From positions 1 to 25,167 of the forward strand of contig JBIOJB010000040.1 of assembly GCA_044450465.1 (NCBI GenBank): 25,167 nt of DNA, in the 5' to 3' direction. The translations under genes and the position numbers were made by a program. The notes under the pieces are model-generated. The model saw only the letters and a list, made by a program, of their open reading frames with translations, had not been told where the DNA came from and ran no database searches. Below are positions 7,392 to 14,812 of the stretch, piece after piece (the first letter of the stretch is position 1; each line of letters starts with the position of its first letter). Source of the stretch: JBIOJB01 sp044450465. GTDB taxonomy: Bacteria > Chloroflexota > Dormibacteria > Dormibacterales > Dormibacteraceae.

Positions 7392-8734
7392 GCCAGGTGG
7401 AGACGATGGAAAGGGCCGACGTGGTCCTGGTCTACCCGCAGCGGGTGCCGGCCAGCGGCCGGCACTGGATCATGCCGTCCCTCGGCCTCATGTACCTCAG
7501 CGCCTCCCTGCGCCGCGCGGGCTACTCGGTCAAGCACATCGACCACACGTTCCTGGAGCGTCGAGAGGTGCTGGCGGAGATCGACCGGCTCCGCCCGTCC
7601 GTGATCGGAATCTACTGCATGATCACCATGCAGGACGAAGCGCTCTCGCTCGCCGAGCAGGTGCGCGGCAAAGCGTTGACCGTCGTTGGCGGGCCGTACC
7701 CATCGGGCGAGCCCGAGACGTTCGTCGACCAGTTCGACCTGGTGGCGGTGGGTGAAGGCGAGGAGACGATCGTCTCGATCATGGAACACCTCGACGACAG
7801 GCGGTTCGAAGAGATCCCCGGACTCGTCTTCAAACGTGGTGGAGAGGTCGTGCGCGGGGCGCCCAACCAGCGCAGCAAGGAGATGTCGCACCTTCCTCTG
7901 CCCTACCGCAAAGACATACCCAACGACCAGTACATCAGCTACTGGCGCAAGCACTGGAAGGACGCCACGACTCCGCTGATGGCGACGCGCGGCTGCCCCT
8001 TCAGGTGCGACTTCTGCCACAAGTCGGTGTTTGGCGATCTCTTCAGCTCGCGCCCACCAGAATCGGTGGTGGCCGAGATGCGCGAAATCGCGGAGCTCGG
8101 CTATGACCACGTGTGGATGTCAGACGACCTGTTCACGCTCAATTACAAGCGCACCATGGAGCTCTCCCGGGCCATCGAAGATGCACACATCCCCCTGACC
8201 TGGGAGTGCCTGAGCCGGGTGACCCACGTGGACCAGGCTCTGTTCGAGCAGATGCGACGGGCGGGCTGCCGCCGAATCTTTTTCGGCATCGAGTCAGGCG
8301 ACGAGGGCGTGCTCAAAGAGATGAAGAAAGGCATCACGCCCGACCAGGCGCGAGTAGCGGTGAGCGCCTGCGTGGCGGCCGGCATCAAAGCCGCCGGCTT
8401 CTTCATGGTGGGCTACCTGGGTGAGACGACCGAATCGCTGATCCGCAGCATCAACTTCTCCAGCGATCTTCCCCTCGACTACGTCAGCTACACGATCGCC
8501 TATCCGCTGCCGGGAACCGGATTCCACGAGCGCGTGCGCGAGAGGCGCATGCGCGGGGAGTGGCATAAGGTGCGGCACAACCGGCTGCTGTTCAACACGG
8601 ATTTCTCTGAGGGCAAGCTGCGCGCCGCGATCCTGAAAGGGGCGATCCAGCATCGCCTGAACCGGATGCATCTGAGACCCGCGGCTAAGGCTTTCCAGCT
8701 GGCCACCGACCCGGTCCTCCGCGCGCTCAGGTAG
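7388..8734 (+). CDS. B12-binding-domain-type radical SAM protein
   Basis: A 448-residue protein with an N-terminal Rossmann-like B12-binding-type domain (about 10-135, including MPSLGLMYLSASLRRAGY and VVGGPYPSGEPE) and a radical SAM domain opening with RGCPFRCDFC, where Cys203, Cys207 and Cys210 would hold the [4Fe-4S] cluster. FFGIESGDEGVL and the GYLGET segment are further radical SAM family landmarks. The cobalamin-ligating DxHxxG motif is not evident, so B12, if bound, would be base-off without a His ligand, or not bound at all. Relatives modify lipids, antibiotics or sugars (for example HpnJ-like enzymes), but the substrate here is unknown. ATG overlaps the glycosyltransferase stop by 4 bp and has a GGGAGG ribosome site, so it belongs to the same operon. 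Confidence 0.9.
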   Translation: MSQVETMERADVVLVYPQRVPASGRHWIMPSLGLMYLSASLRRAGYSVKHIDHTFLERREVLAEIDRLRPSVIGIYCMITMQDEALSLAEQVRGKALTVVGGPYPSGEPETFVDQFDLVAVGEGEETIVSIMEHLDDRRFEEIPGLVFKRGGEVVRGAPNQRSKEMSHLPLPYRKDIPNDQYISYWRKHWKDATTPLMATRGCPFRCDFCHKSVFGDLFSSRPPESVVAEMREIAELGYDHVWMSDDLFTLNYKRTMELSRAIEDAHIPLTWECLSRVTHVDQALFEQMRRAGCRRIFFGIESGDEGVLKEMKKGITPDQARVAVSACVAAGIKAAGFFMVGYLGETTESLIRSINFSSDLPLDYVSYTIAYPLPGTGFHERVRERRMRGEWHKVRHNRLLFNTDFSEGKLRAAILKGAIQHRLNRMHLRPAAKAFQLATDPVLRALR

Positions 8735-8747
8735 CGGTGACGCTGAC

Positions 8748-9194
8748 GTGAGCCGCATGACCAACGCCTGGCCGAGCCTGCTTCGCGTGTCGGCGGGCCT
8801 CTTCTGGCTTTACTTCGCGAGCCAGAAATGGCAGGGGGTCGATTGGATGAAGGACCTCATGCGTGAAACCGCCGCGGTCAATCCGATTCCGGGCCTGCAC
8901 GAGTTCCTCGTTTCGGTGGTCGCTCCAAACTGGCTCCCGTTCGCGCTCGCTCAGGCCGCGGGAGAGACCGTCGTCGCTGTGCTGCTCATTCTCGGACTGG
9001 CTTCCCGCTGGGCGGGCATTCTCGGTCTGCTGCTCGCCGCCAACCTGGCCCTGACGGTGGCCTTTGCCGTTTCGGATCCCGGCTTCCGGTGGCTCTACTA
9101 CCTGGCGGTGGTGGTGAACGCGCAGGTGATCGTGTCCGGTCCGGGCCCATACGCCCTCGCCCGTTTCAAGTGGGTGCCCGCCTACTTACGCTGA
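8748..9194 (+). CDS. DoxX-family small membrane protein
   Basis: A 148-residue protein with about four membrane helices and the DoxX/DoxD-like order: a first helix with LLRVSAGLFWLYFASQKW, a short loop, GETVVAVLLILGLASRWAG, LLAANLALTVAFAV and a final YYLAVVVNAQVIV helix ending in GPG. The family includes quinone-oxidoreductase subunits and many proteins of unknown role, so no reaction is assigned. It starts 13 bp after the radical SAM gene, on the same strand, and is probably co-transcribed. The GTG at 8748 is used here; ATG at 8757 is an equally plausible start, as neither has a strong ribosome site. Confidence 0.8.
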   Translation: MSRMTNAWPSLLRVSAGLFWLYFASQKWQGVDWMKDLMRETAAVNPIPGLHEFLVSVVAPNWLPFALAQAAGETVVAVLLILGLASRWAGILGLLLAANLALTVAFAVSDPGFRWLYYLAVVVNAQVIVSGPGPYALARFKWVPAYLR

Positions 9195-9220
9195 CCTTCG
9201 CCGCGCACTAGGCTAGTGGT

Positions 9221-9658
9221 GTGGGCGTTGACGCCGAAGGCTACGGGTTTCCTGAAGGCGAGCGGACCCTGACCCGCCTGGTCGACGACGTGCGCGTGCT
9301 TTCCCCCGCCGGGGTGGAGCGCGTCGCCATGGGTTGGACCCATCACACGAGAGGAGCCGGCCGCGAAGCCATGCACGAGGCCGAGAAGGCCGCGATCCAC
9401 GCCGTCGAGAAGGCCGACCGGGGCGCAATCTGGGACCAGGTGAGAAAGAACCTGTTCGGTTTGACTGAGAGCGGCAGCGCGCTCGTGTCGTGGAGGGCCG
9501 AGCACGGCGAGGTGGGTCACAGAGCCGAGAGCGCGGCTTTCATGGCGGCTCTCGCCCTGGTAGCAGGGCGCTTGATCAGCGAGGAGCAGGCCGCGACTCT
9601 GCTCCGCCCGCTCGCGGAGGCACTGCCCTGGCTCGCGCCAGGTCAATCGGAGCTCTGA
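9221..9658 (+). CDS. Hypothetical protein, unrecognised
   Basis: A 145-residue predicted soluble protein that I do not recognise. The N-terminal third is mixed, the middle (about 45-75) is a charged helix rich in Ala, Glu, Lys and His (HEAEKAAIHAVEKADRG), and the C-terminus is Ala/Leu-rich helix. No signal peptide or membrane helix is seen. The GTG at 9221 has no Shine-Dalgarno sequence but a TAGGCT hexamer ends 6 bp before it, with a weak TTACGC 17 bp further up, consistent with a leaderless mRNA. It is 26 bp behind the DoxX-like gene and convergent with the flavoprotein gene ending at 9666. Codon usage matches the neighbours, so it is likely real. Confidence 0.6.
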   Translation: MGVDAEGYGFPEGERTLTRLVDDVRVLSPAGVERVAMGWTHHTRGAGREAMHEAEKAAIHAVEKADRGAIWDQVRKNLFGLTESGSALVSWRAEHGEVGHRAESAAFMAALALVAGRLISEEQAATLLRPLAEALPWLAPGQSEL

Positions 9659-9665
9659 TCAGCTT

Positions 9666-10898
9666 CTAGCTCGGGCTCGGTGGCAGGAGCGAGGCAAGCT
9701 CGACGTCCAGGTTCGCGAGGGCCGCGGCGTCGACCGGCTTTCTGGATTCGATCAGCTTCCCGCCCAGCTCATTCGTCTTCTTGTCGTTCATCGAAAGCAC
9801 CGCCTCGACTGCGCCTTCTCGCAGGTAAAAGACGGAGAAGGCAAGTCCCTCGCGGTCCCCTCGCCACACGGCCACGTCTTCGCCGGACGCGTGCCCGCGG
9901 TACTCGAGGCCGACGTCGTACTGGTCCGACCAGAAGTAGGGCAGCTTCGAATAGGGAGCGTCATCACCCACGATCGCGGCTGCGATTCCACGACCGTGCC
10001 CCTTTCCGACCTCCCAGTGCTCGACGCGAATGTGCCGGCCGAACACCGGGTGCGCGTGAAACGCGACATCCCCTCCTACGTACACGCCGGCCGCGGCGCG
10101 CAGCCCGCCGTCCACGCTGACGCCGCCCCCATCGAGGGGCAGACCAAGCGCCTTCGGCAGGTCCAGGTTGGGCGCGATCCCCACCGCCATCAGGACGAGG
10201 TCGACCTCGTGCTGGCTCTCGTCCGACAGGGTGACCCCGGAAACTCGCTTTCCGCTCGAGTGCCAATGCTTGACGGTAGTCGCGGTCCGGAGGTCGACTC
10301 CTTTTGCGCGATGGATCGAGGCGTAGACCTGTCCCACCTCCTGTCCGAGCGCTCGCGCCAGCGGCACTGAAGCGGCCTCGAGCATCAGCACGTGCTTGCC
10401 CAGGCCGCGAGCGGAGGCGGCGACCTCCGCGCCAATGAATCCCGCGCCCACCACCAGCAAGCGGCTGGAGGTGGCGAACGCCTGGCGGATCGCATCGCTG
10501 TCGCGGAAAGAGCGCAGCGTGAGCACGTTATCGGCCTGCGGCGCGTCCGGCAGCCGCCTCGGGGTGCCGCCCAGCCCGAGCACAAGCACGTCGAATCGGA
10601 TGTTCTGGCCGCCGTCCAGGGACAGCTTTTTATCGGCGATCGATCCTCCGGTCACCGTGGTCGCCAGATGGAGCTCGATCCGCTGCTTCGAGTATTCGTC
10701 TTCTTCGTGGAGGAAGACTTTGCGCGCCTCGACCTCACCCCGCAAGAACTCCTTGGAGAGGTACGGCCGATCGTACGGCCGGTCCGGGTCAGCGCTTACG
10801 AGCGAGATCTGCCCATCGAAACCGCGCTTGCGAAGGGCAAAGGCGGCGGCGTCGCCGGTGGCGCCCCCGCCTACGATCGCGACCTTTTCAGCGCTCAC
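9666..10898 (-). CDS. FAD-dependent NAD(P)H:ferredoxin/rubredoxin reductase-like oxidoreductase
   Basis: A 410-residue flavoprotein of the two-Rossmann-domain pyridine nucleotide-disulfide oxidoreductase class. The FAD-binding GGGATG is at residues 10-15, followed by DRPYDRPYLSKEFLRG as in the ferredoxin reductases of dioxygenase and P450 systems; the NAD(P)H-binding motif GAGFIG is at 151-156; the second FAD segment GVYVGGDVAFHAHPVFG is near 272; and a C-terminal reductase domain covers about 320-410. It would pass electrons from NAD(P)H to a ferredoxin or rubredoxin, but no such partner or oxygenase is nearby. GTG at 10898 has an AGAAGGA ribosome site. It follows ilvE and the small membrane protein on the same strand. 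Confidence 0.88.
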   Translation of the reverse strand: MSAEKVAIVGGGATGDAAAFALRKRGFDGQISLVSADPDRPYDRPYLSKEFLRGEVEARKVFLHEEDEYSKQRIELHLATTVTGGSIADKKLSLDGGQNIRFDVLVLGLGGTPRRLPDAPQADNVLTLRSFRDSDAIRQAFATSSRLLVVGAGFIGAEVAASARGLGKHVLMLEAASVPLARALGQEVGQVYASIHRAKGVDLRTATTVKHWHSSGKRVSGVTLSDESQHEVDLVLMAVGIAPNLDLPKALGLPLDGGGVSVDGGLRAAAGVYVGGDVAFHAHPVFGRHIRVEHWEVGKGHGRGIAAAIVGDDAPYSKLPYFWSDQYDVGLEYRGHASGEDVAVWRGDREGLAFSVFYLREGAVEAVLSMNDKKTNELGGKLIESRKPVDAAALANLDVELASLLPPSPS

Positions 10899-10949
10899 CG
10901 GTTTCCTTCTGGACGACCTGGGGGCAGGCCCGGGGCTCCCGGCTTGGGG

Positions 10950-11306
10950 TCAGGGAATCACGCAGGGCAGCCCGCTGCCCGATTGGGTGGGGCAGCGCGC
11001 CGGGCCGGGCGCAGGGGCGCTTCCATCGGCCGGCTGCTGAGTGGCCGGTCGCGGCGCCGTGAGCGGTGCGCTCGTGCCGATCCACTTGATCGTTTGCTGG
11101 GTGACGACGGTCGAATTCGAGCTCGAGTTCGCGTTGAGCGCGGGTGCTGCGGCTGCGGCGGGAGCGGGGCCGAACCAGTTGAGCTGGTGCGTCGACGGCG
11201 CAGGCACGAGCGCAATCTGAGCACGCAGGAGCACCACGATCAGCAGAATCGCGCCCATCAGGATCAACCCGGCGGGCACCAACAGGACATTTCTGGCGTT
11301 AGTCAT
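10950..11306 (-). CDS. Small single-pass membrane protein with Ala/Pro-rich tail
   Basis: A 118-residue protein with a short N-terminus, one hydrophobic helix at about residues 7-28 (VLLVPAGLILMGAILLIVVLL), and then a low-complexity Ala/Pro/Ser/Thr-rich region that is probably outside the cytoplasm, with two Cys near the C-terminus. I do not recognise the family and assign no function. ATG at 11306 lies 9 bp after the ilvE stop with a TGGAG ribosome site inside the gap, so it is likely co-transcribed with ilvE and with the flavoprotein gene 51 bp downstream. Confidence 0.65.
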   Translation of the reverse strand: MTNARNVLLVPAGLILMGAILLIVVLLRAQIALVPAPSTHQLNWFGPAPAAAAAPALNANSSSNSTVVTQQTIKWIGTSAPLTAPRPATQQPADGSAPAPGPARCPTQSGSGLPCVIP

Positions 11307-11315
11307 GGCTCCAAT

Positions 11316-12431
11316 CTACCTCAAGGCAACCCGCTGCATCCACCCGTGCTTGTCGGGGGCGACCCCTCGCTGAATGTCCACGAGCGCCTGGCGCAACTTC
11401 ATCGAGACTGCGCCCGGTTTGCCGTCGCCGACCGTCCACTCAGCGCTTGCCGACTTGACAGCCCCAACCGGAGTGATCACCGCGGCCGTGCCGCACGCGA
11501 ACACCTCGGTCAGCGAGCCGTCTGCGCACCCTGACTGCCAATCCCCGATGCTGATGCTCCCCTCCTCCACCTCGTAGCCCAACTCGGCACCGAGCACGAG
11601 CAGCGCGTCACGCGTGACGCCCGGCAGCAGAGTTCCGGTCAGGCCCGGGGTCACGAGCCTGGCCTTGGGCTCGGAACCGAAGACGAAGAAGAGGTTCATA
11701 CCGCCCATCTCCTCGACGTGGCGGTGTTCGTGCGAGTCAAGCCAGACGACCTGGTCACAGCCCTTCGCCGTGGCTTGCGCCTGTGCGAGCAGCCCACCCG
11801 CATAGTTGCCGCCTGTTTTGGCCGCGCCTGTGCCCCCAGGAGCCGCGCGGCTGAAATCCTCGGACAGCCAGACCGTCACGGGCTTGACGCCGCTCGGGAA
11901 GTAGGAGCCGGAAGGCGACGCGATGAGAAGGAACGTCACCTCACTCGAGGGATGAACCGACAGGCTCTTCTCTGTTGCAAACATGAACGGGCGAAGATAG
12001 AGGCTGTGCTCGGCTGCGGAGGGCACCCAGTCGCCGTCGACGCGAATCAGCGCCTCGATCGACTCGATGAACGTTTCCACCGGGAGCTCCGGCAGCGCCA
12101 GCCGGCGGGCCGAGCGGTGGAATCGCCAGGCGTGGGCATCCGGCCGGAAAAGCGCAACGCCTCCATCCGCCTGGCGAAAAGCCTTGAGCCCCTCAAACAC
12201 CGACTGCGAGTAGTGCAGCACCGACGTTCCCGGGTCGAGCGTCAGCGGGCCATACGGCATCAGCGCAGCGCCCTGCCAGCCTGACCTGGAATCCCAATCG
12301 ATCCGCACCATGTGCTCGGTGAAAAGGCGTCCGAAACCCGGGTCGGCGAGCATTCGGGTCCTTGCCTCCGCCGATACGCGCGGATCCGCGAGCGTGATCT
12401 TGAAGCCGGTTCGAGAGATGCTGGTGCTCAA
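11316..12431 (-). CDS. ilvE: Branched-chain amino acid aminotransferase
   Basis: A 371-residue fold-type IV PLP aminotransferase that interconverts Leu, Ile, Val and their 2-oxo acids with 2-oxoglutarate/glutamate in the cytoplasm. It has the long ilvE type II form (about 360 residues): HYSQSVFEGLKAFR near 73-86, YLRPFMFATEKSL, the PLP-binding Lys205 in GAAKTGGNYAGGLLAQ, EEMGGMNLFFVF near 246, and the late EVFACGTAAVITPVG segment. The N-terminal ADPGFGRLFTEHMV stretch at 29-42 is conserved, so the start must lie upstream of it. The only suitable codon seen is TTG at 12431, with no Shine-Dalgarno sequence and an inverted repeat immediately upstream. Confidence 0.93.
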   Translation of the reverse strand: MSTSISRTGFKITLADPRVSAEARTRMLADPGFGRLFTEHMVRIDWDSRSGWQGAALMPYGPLTLDPGTSVLHYSQSVFEGLKAFRQADGGVALFRPDAHAWRFHRSARRLALPELPVETFIESIEALIRVDGDWVPSAAEHSLYLRPFMFATEKSLSVHPSSEVTFLLIASPSGSYFPSGVKPVTVWLSEDFSRAAPGGTGAAKTGGNYAGGLLAQAQATAKGCDQVVWLDSHEHRHVEEMGGMNLFFVFGSEPKARLVTPGLTGTLLPGVTRDALLVLGAELGYEVEEGSISIGDWQSGCADGSLTEVFACGTAAVITPVGAVKSASAEWTVGDGKPGAVSMKLRQALVDIQRGVAPDKHGWMQRVALR

Positions 12432-12450
12432 GGTCTACCAACTCTAGACC
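12432..12450. promoter_or_regulatory. Inverted repeat abutting the ilvE start
   Basis: GGTCTA (12432-12437) and TAGACC (12445-12450) are perfect 6-bp inverted arms with a 7-bp spacer, directly adjoining the TTG start of ilvE. Read on the minus strand the region also contains TAGAGT, a 4/6 match to a -10 hexamer, which would give a leader of only a few bases. The repeat could be an operator or a small hairpin; no -35 box is convincing. Confidence 0.35.
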
Positions 12451-12497
12451 GTCCGGATGGCTGTTACCCCCGCGGTTCGGCGAGCGTTGGGTTGAAG

Positions 12498-12908
12498 ATG
12501 CCAACGGTGATCTTGCGTCTGGCCGCTTTGGGTGCGGTGGCCGCCCTCTTTGCCTGCGGCTCGAGCTCAAACCAGGCGGCGCGCGATGTCGCCATCGGCG
12601 ACGCGCAGAACGGGCTGTCGGTCCCGGTTCAGGTTGGCGATGTCGTCACCGTCAGCCTCGGCAGCACGGCCTGGACCTTCGATGCTCTTCCGGCGAGCTC
12701 CATTCTGCGTCTGGACGCAGAGCCGTCGGTTTCCGCAGCGCCCTTCGGGCAGTGCCCTCCCGGCGTGGGTTGCGGCACCACCGCCGCACGCTACACGGCG
12801 TTGAGACCTGGCGCGGCGGTCATCACCGCATCCCGGGTGAGCTGTGGCGAAGCGATGCGATGCGTAGGTCCAGCCGGCGCCTACCGGGTGACGATAGCCG
12901 TCAGCTGA
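12498..12908 (+). CDS. Small secreted lipoprotein, beta-rich, unrecognised
   Basis: A 136-residue protein starting at ATG 12498, with a lipoprotein signal peptide (VILRLAALGAVAALFAC) whose lipobox Cys is residue 20, followed by a short Ser/Asn linker. The mature part looks all-beta and contains four Cys (in GQCPPGVGC and RVSCGEAMRC) that could form two disulfides. The sequence VGDVVTVSL...YTALRPGAAVITASR...YRVTIAV recalls Ig-like/chagasin-type (I42) inhibitor folds, but the inhibitor loop motifs are not clear, so this is only a fold suggestion. The frame stays open upstream into ilvE antisense; the signal peptide fixes the start. Divergent from ilvE, and its 3' end overlaps the convergent gene by 8 bp. 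Confidence 0.7.
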   Translation: MPTVILRLAALGAVAALFACGSSSNQAARDVAIGDAQNGLSVPVQVGDVVTVSLGSTAWTFDALPASSILRLDAEPSVSAAPFGQCPPGVGCGTTAARYTALRPGAAVITASRVSCGEAMRCVGPAGAYRVTIAVS

Positions 12909-13335
12909 GGTTCGCAGAACCGGCCGGTCGCTCGGGTAGCTTCACCTTCCGGCCGCTGATCTCGTTCGCCCAGATGCCCACAAAATGAACCTTTGCGCCC
13001 GCCGCGGCCGGCCGCACGGGCCAGGCCCGGATGCGCTCCGAGTGGACCACGGGGTGATCGCCTATCTCATGTGAGATGCCCTTCACGATGACGCTCCAGG
13101 CGGTCGCTGTTTCGGCATCCCAACCGTCGATCTCAAAAGCGACCTGCGCGCCGGGCGCGAGGTCGAGCTTGGTCCCTGGATCGGTGCGGAAGACGACCAG
13201 CCCCTCATCGAAGAAGTAGTTGATCGGAAAGATCTCCGGCCGGCCGTTGTGATCGGTCATCGCGAGCCGGCCGAGAGAGTGAGCCCGCAGGAGCTTCACG
13301 CATTCGGAATCGGAGAGAACCTCCAGGTTGCTCAT
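12901..13335 (-). CDS. Pyridoxamine 5'-phosphate oxidase-like flavin/cofactor-binding protein
   Basis: A 144-residue protein of the PNPOx-like split-barrel fold (Pyridox_ox_2-type). The typical opening is seen: a short helix with SDSECVKLLRAHSLGRLAMTD, then GRPEIFPINYFFDEGLVVFRTDPGTKL and VAFEIDGWDAETATAWSVIVKG, which in this family line an FMN, F420 or heme pocket. The substrate is unknown; members range from deazaflavin-dependent reductases to stress proteins. ATG at 13335 lies 12 bp after the stop of the upstream membrane-protein gene, suggesting one operon with it and with the CE7 esterase. Confidence 0.85.
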   Translation of the reverse strand: MSNLEVLSDSECVKLLRAHSLGRLAMTDHNGRPEIFPINYFFDEGLVVFRTDPGTKLDLAPGAQVAFEIDGWDAETATAWSVIVKGISHEIGDHPVVHSERIRAWPVRPAAAGAKVHFVGIWANEISGRKVKLPERPAGSANLS

Positions 13336-13347
13336 AGAGACAAATGC

Positions 13348-13722
13348 CTACTTCGCTTCGAGATGCAGGTCGACGACCGGAGCCCCCTCCTGGTGTCCGA
13401 GCACCACCACGGCCGTCCCTTCGGCGGTCCAGATGGTCAGAGTGTTGGACTGATTCACGAAGTTCTCGTTCCCGGCCAGCTTGCCTCGCAGGTAGGCGGG
13501 CAGGGCGTCCGGAGCCTTGTTCTTCTCACCCACCGTGCCCGCGAGGCTGAGATTGCTCCCGGTGAACGGAATGCGCACCGAGATCCCAAGCCCGATGGCG
13601 GTGTTGAACAGGCTGAGAAGAAGGCCCAGCGTCAGGACCACGATCACGCTGGCGCATCCGCCACCGCAACCGCTGCGAGCGCCAGGCCTGCGCCGCCTCG
13701 ACGGCGCTTTCTCTTCGCCCAC
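13348..13722 (-). CDS. Small membrane-anchored protein, unrecognised
   Basis: A 124-residue protein with a basic N-terminus rich in Arg and Gly, a single membrane helix at about residues 24-46 (ASVIVVLTLGLLLSLFNTAIGL), and an ~75-residue extracytoplasmic region ending in beta-like segments (TLTIWTAEGTAVVVLGH). I do not recognise a family. The only start in frame before an upstream stop codon is GTG at 13722, which has no strong ribosome site. It sits between the CE7 esterase (75 bp upstream) and the PNPOx-like gene (12 bp downstream), all on the minus strand. Confidence 0.6.
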   Translation of the reverse strand: MGEEKAPSRRRRPGARSGCGGGCASVIVVLTLGLLLSLFNTAIGLGISVRIPFTGSNLSLAGTVGEKNKAPDALPAYLRGKLAGNENFVNQSNTLTIWTAEGTAVVVLGHQEGAPVVDLHLEAK

Positions 13723-13797
13723 CCGACCCCATCATAGGTGGGATCGCAAGCGGCCTTCCACGATGACTTCCACGCGCGCAACAGCGCCGGACGGCGG

Positions 13798-14754
13798 TCA
13801 AACGGCGGACAGGAACTCGAATATGCGGTCGTCGAGGCCCGGCAGGTCTTCGTGGCCGAAGTCCGGGTAGACGACCATCTCCTTGGGAGCGGTGATCTTG
13901 TTGTAGGCGGCAAACTGCGTGGAGGGTGGACAGATGGTGTCCATCATCGAAGTGGCCATCAGCACACGGGCTTTGATGCGATCCGCCAGGTGCTGGACGT
14001 CGATGTACCCAAGCCGCGTGAAGGTCTCGTCCTCGCGCTGGTGGGTGGGATCAAACCGCGTGAAGTGATAGGTCAGACCCTCATAGGCGTCGCGCGCGAG
14101 GTCCATCTCCCACACCCGCCGGTAGTCCGAGAGAAACGGGTAGACGGGCGCCGCTCGGCGGATCCTGGGTTCGAGCGCCGCGCACGCCAGCGTCAATCCG
14201 CCGCCCTGCGACCGGCCAGTCGCCACCACCCGCGCGGGATCAACCTCCGGGAACGCCATGACCACGTGCGCGAGCTGCACCGTATCGAGAAAGATCTGCC
14301 GGAACAAAAGCCGGTCTGGGTGATCGTTCAGGCCTCTGACAATGTGGCCGCCCAGCGTGGTGCCGATGTCGCCACCGACGTCTTGGGAGAGCCCGCCCTG
14401 GCCTCGAACATCCAGCGCTGCGACCGCGAATCCCTGCGCCACCCACGGAAGCATCGGGAACCAGTCACCGGCGCTCCCTGTGTACCCGTGGAACCTCAAC
14501 ACCGCCGGATGAGGCCCCTCGGCCCGCGGCCTCAAGTAGTGTGCGTGAATTCGAGCCCCGCCCACGCCCATGTACCAGAGATCGAAGCACTCGGCAAAGC
14601 GCGCGGGACTCTGATGAGGGACCAGCTCGGGCCGGGGCAAGGTGGCGCTCAGCTCCGCAAGCGCCCGATCCCAGTACGCGTCGAAGTCGGCGGGCTTTGG
14701 ATTGCGGCCGGCGTAAACCGCCAGCTGCTCGAGCGGCATCTCAAATACAGGCAT
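13798..14754 (-). CDS. Carbohydrate esterase family 7 (acetyl xylan esterase / cephalosporin-C deacetylase-type) alpha/beta hydrolase
   Basis: A 318-residue alpha/beta hydrolase of the AXE1/CE7 type, matching the family's usual ~320 residues. The catalytic triad is visible: nucleophile Ser182 in GRSQGGG, Asp272 in SMMDTICPPST and His301 in YPDFGHED. The CE7-specific RGQGG motif (117-121) and RFHGYTGSAGDW (88-98) oxyanion region are present. CE7 enzymes remove acetyl groups from xylo-oligosaccharides and other small acetylated compounds, usually inside the cell as hexamers; no signal peptide is seen here, which agrees. It lies 58 bp downstream of a LamG lipoprotein gene. Together with the xylose-type importer at 19666-23107, this suggests acetylated xylo-oligosaccharide use, an inference only. 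Confidence 0.92.
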   Translation of the reverse strand: MPVFEMPLEQLAVYAGRNPKPADFDAYWDRALAELSATLPRPELVPHQSPARFAECFDLWYMGVGGARIHAHYLRPRAEGPHPAVLRFHGYTGSAGDWFPMLPWVAQGFAVAALDVRGQGGLSQDVGGDIGTTLGGHIVRGLNDHPDRLLFRQIFLDTVQLAHVVMAFPEVDPARVVATGRSQGGGLTLACAALEPRIRRAAPVYPFLSDYRRVWEMDLARDAYEGLTYHFTRFDPTHQREDETFTRLGYIDVQHLADRIKARVLMATSMMDTICPPSTQFAAYNKITAPKEMVVYPDFGHEDLPGLDDRIFEFLSAV

Positions 14755-14812
14755 CAGAGCTCACTCATCTTTTGGATGCGACAGCGCGGCTTGCGCGGCG
14801 AACGTGACGAAT

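Noticed and set aside
10392..11534. Open frame of 380 codons on the plus strand across the flavoprotein, small membrane protein and ilvE
   Set aside because: It crosses three minus-strand genes and their junctions and shows no domain.
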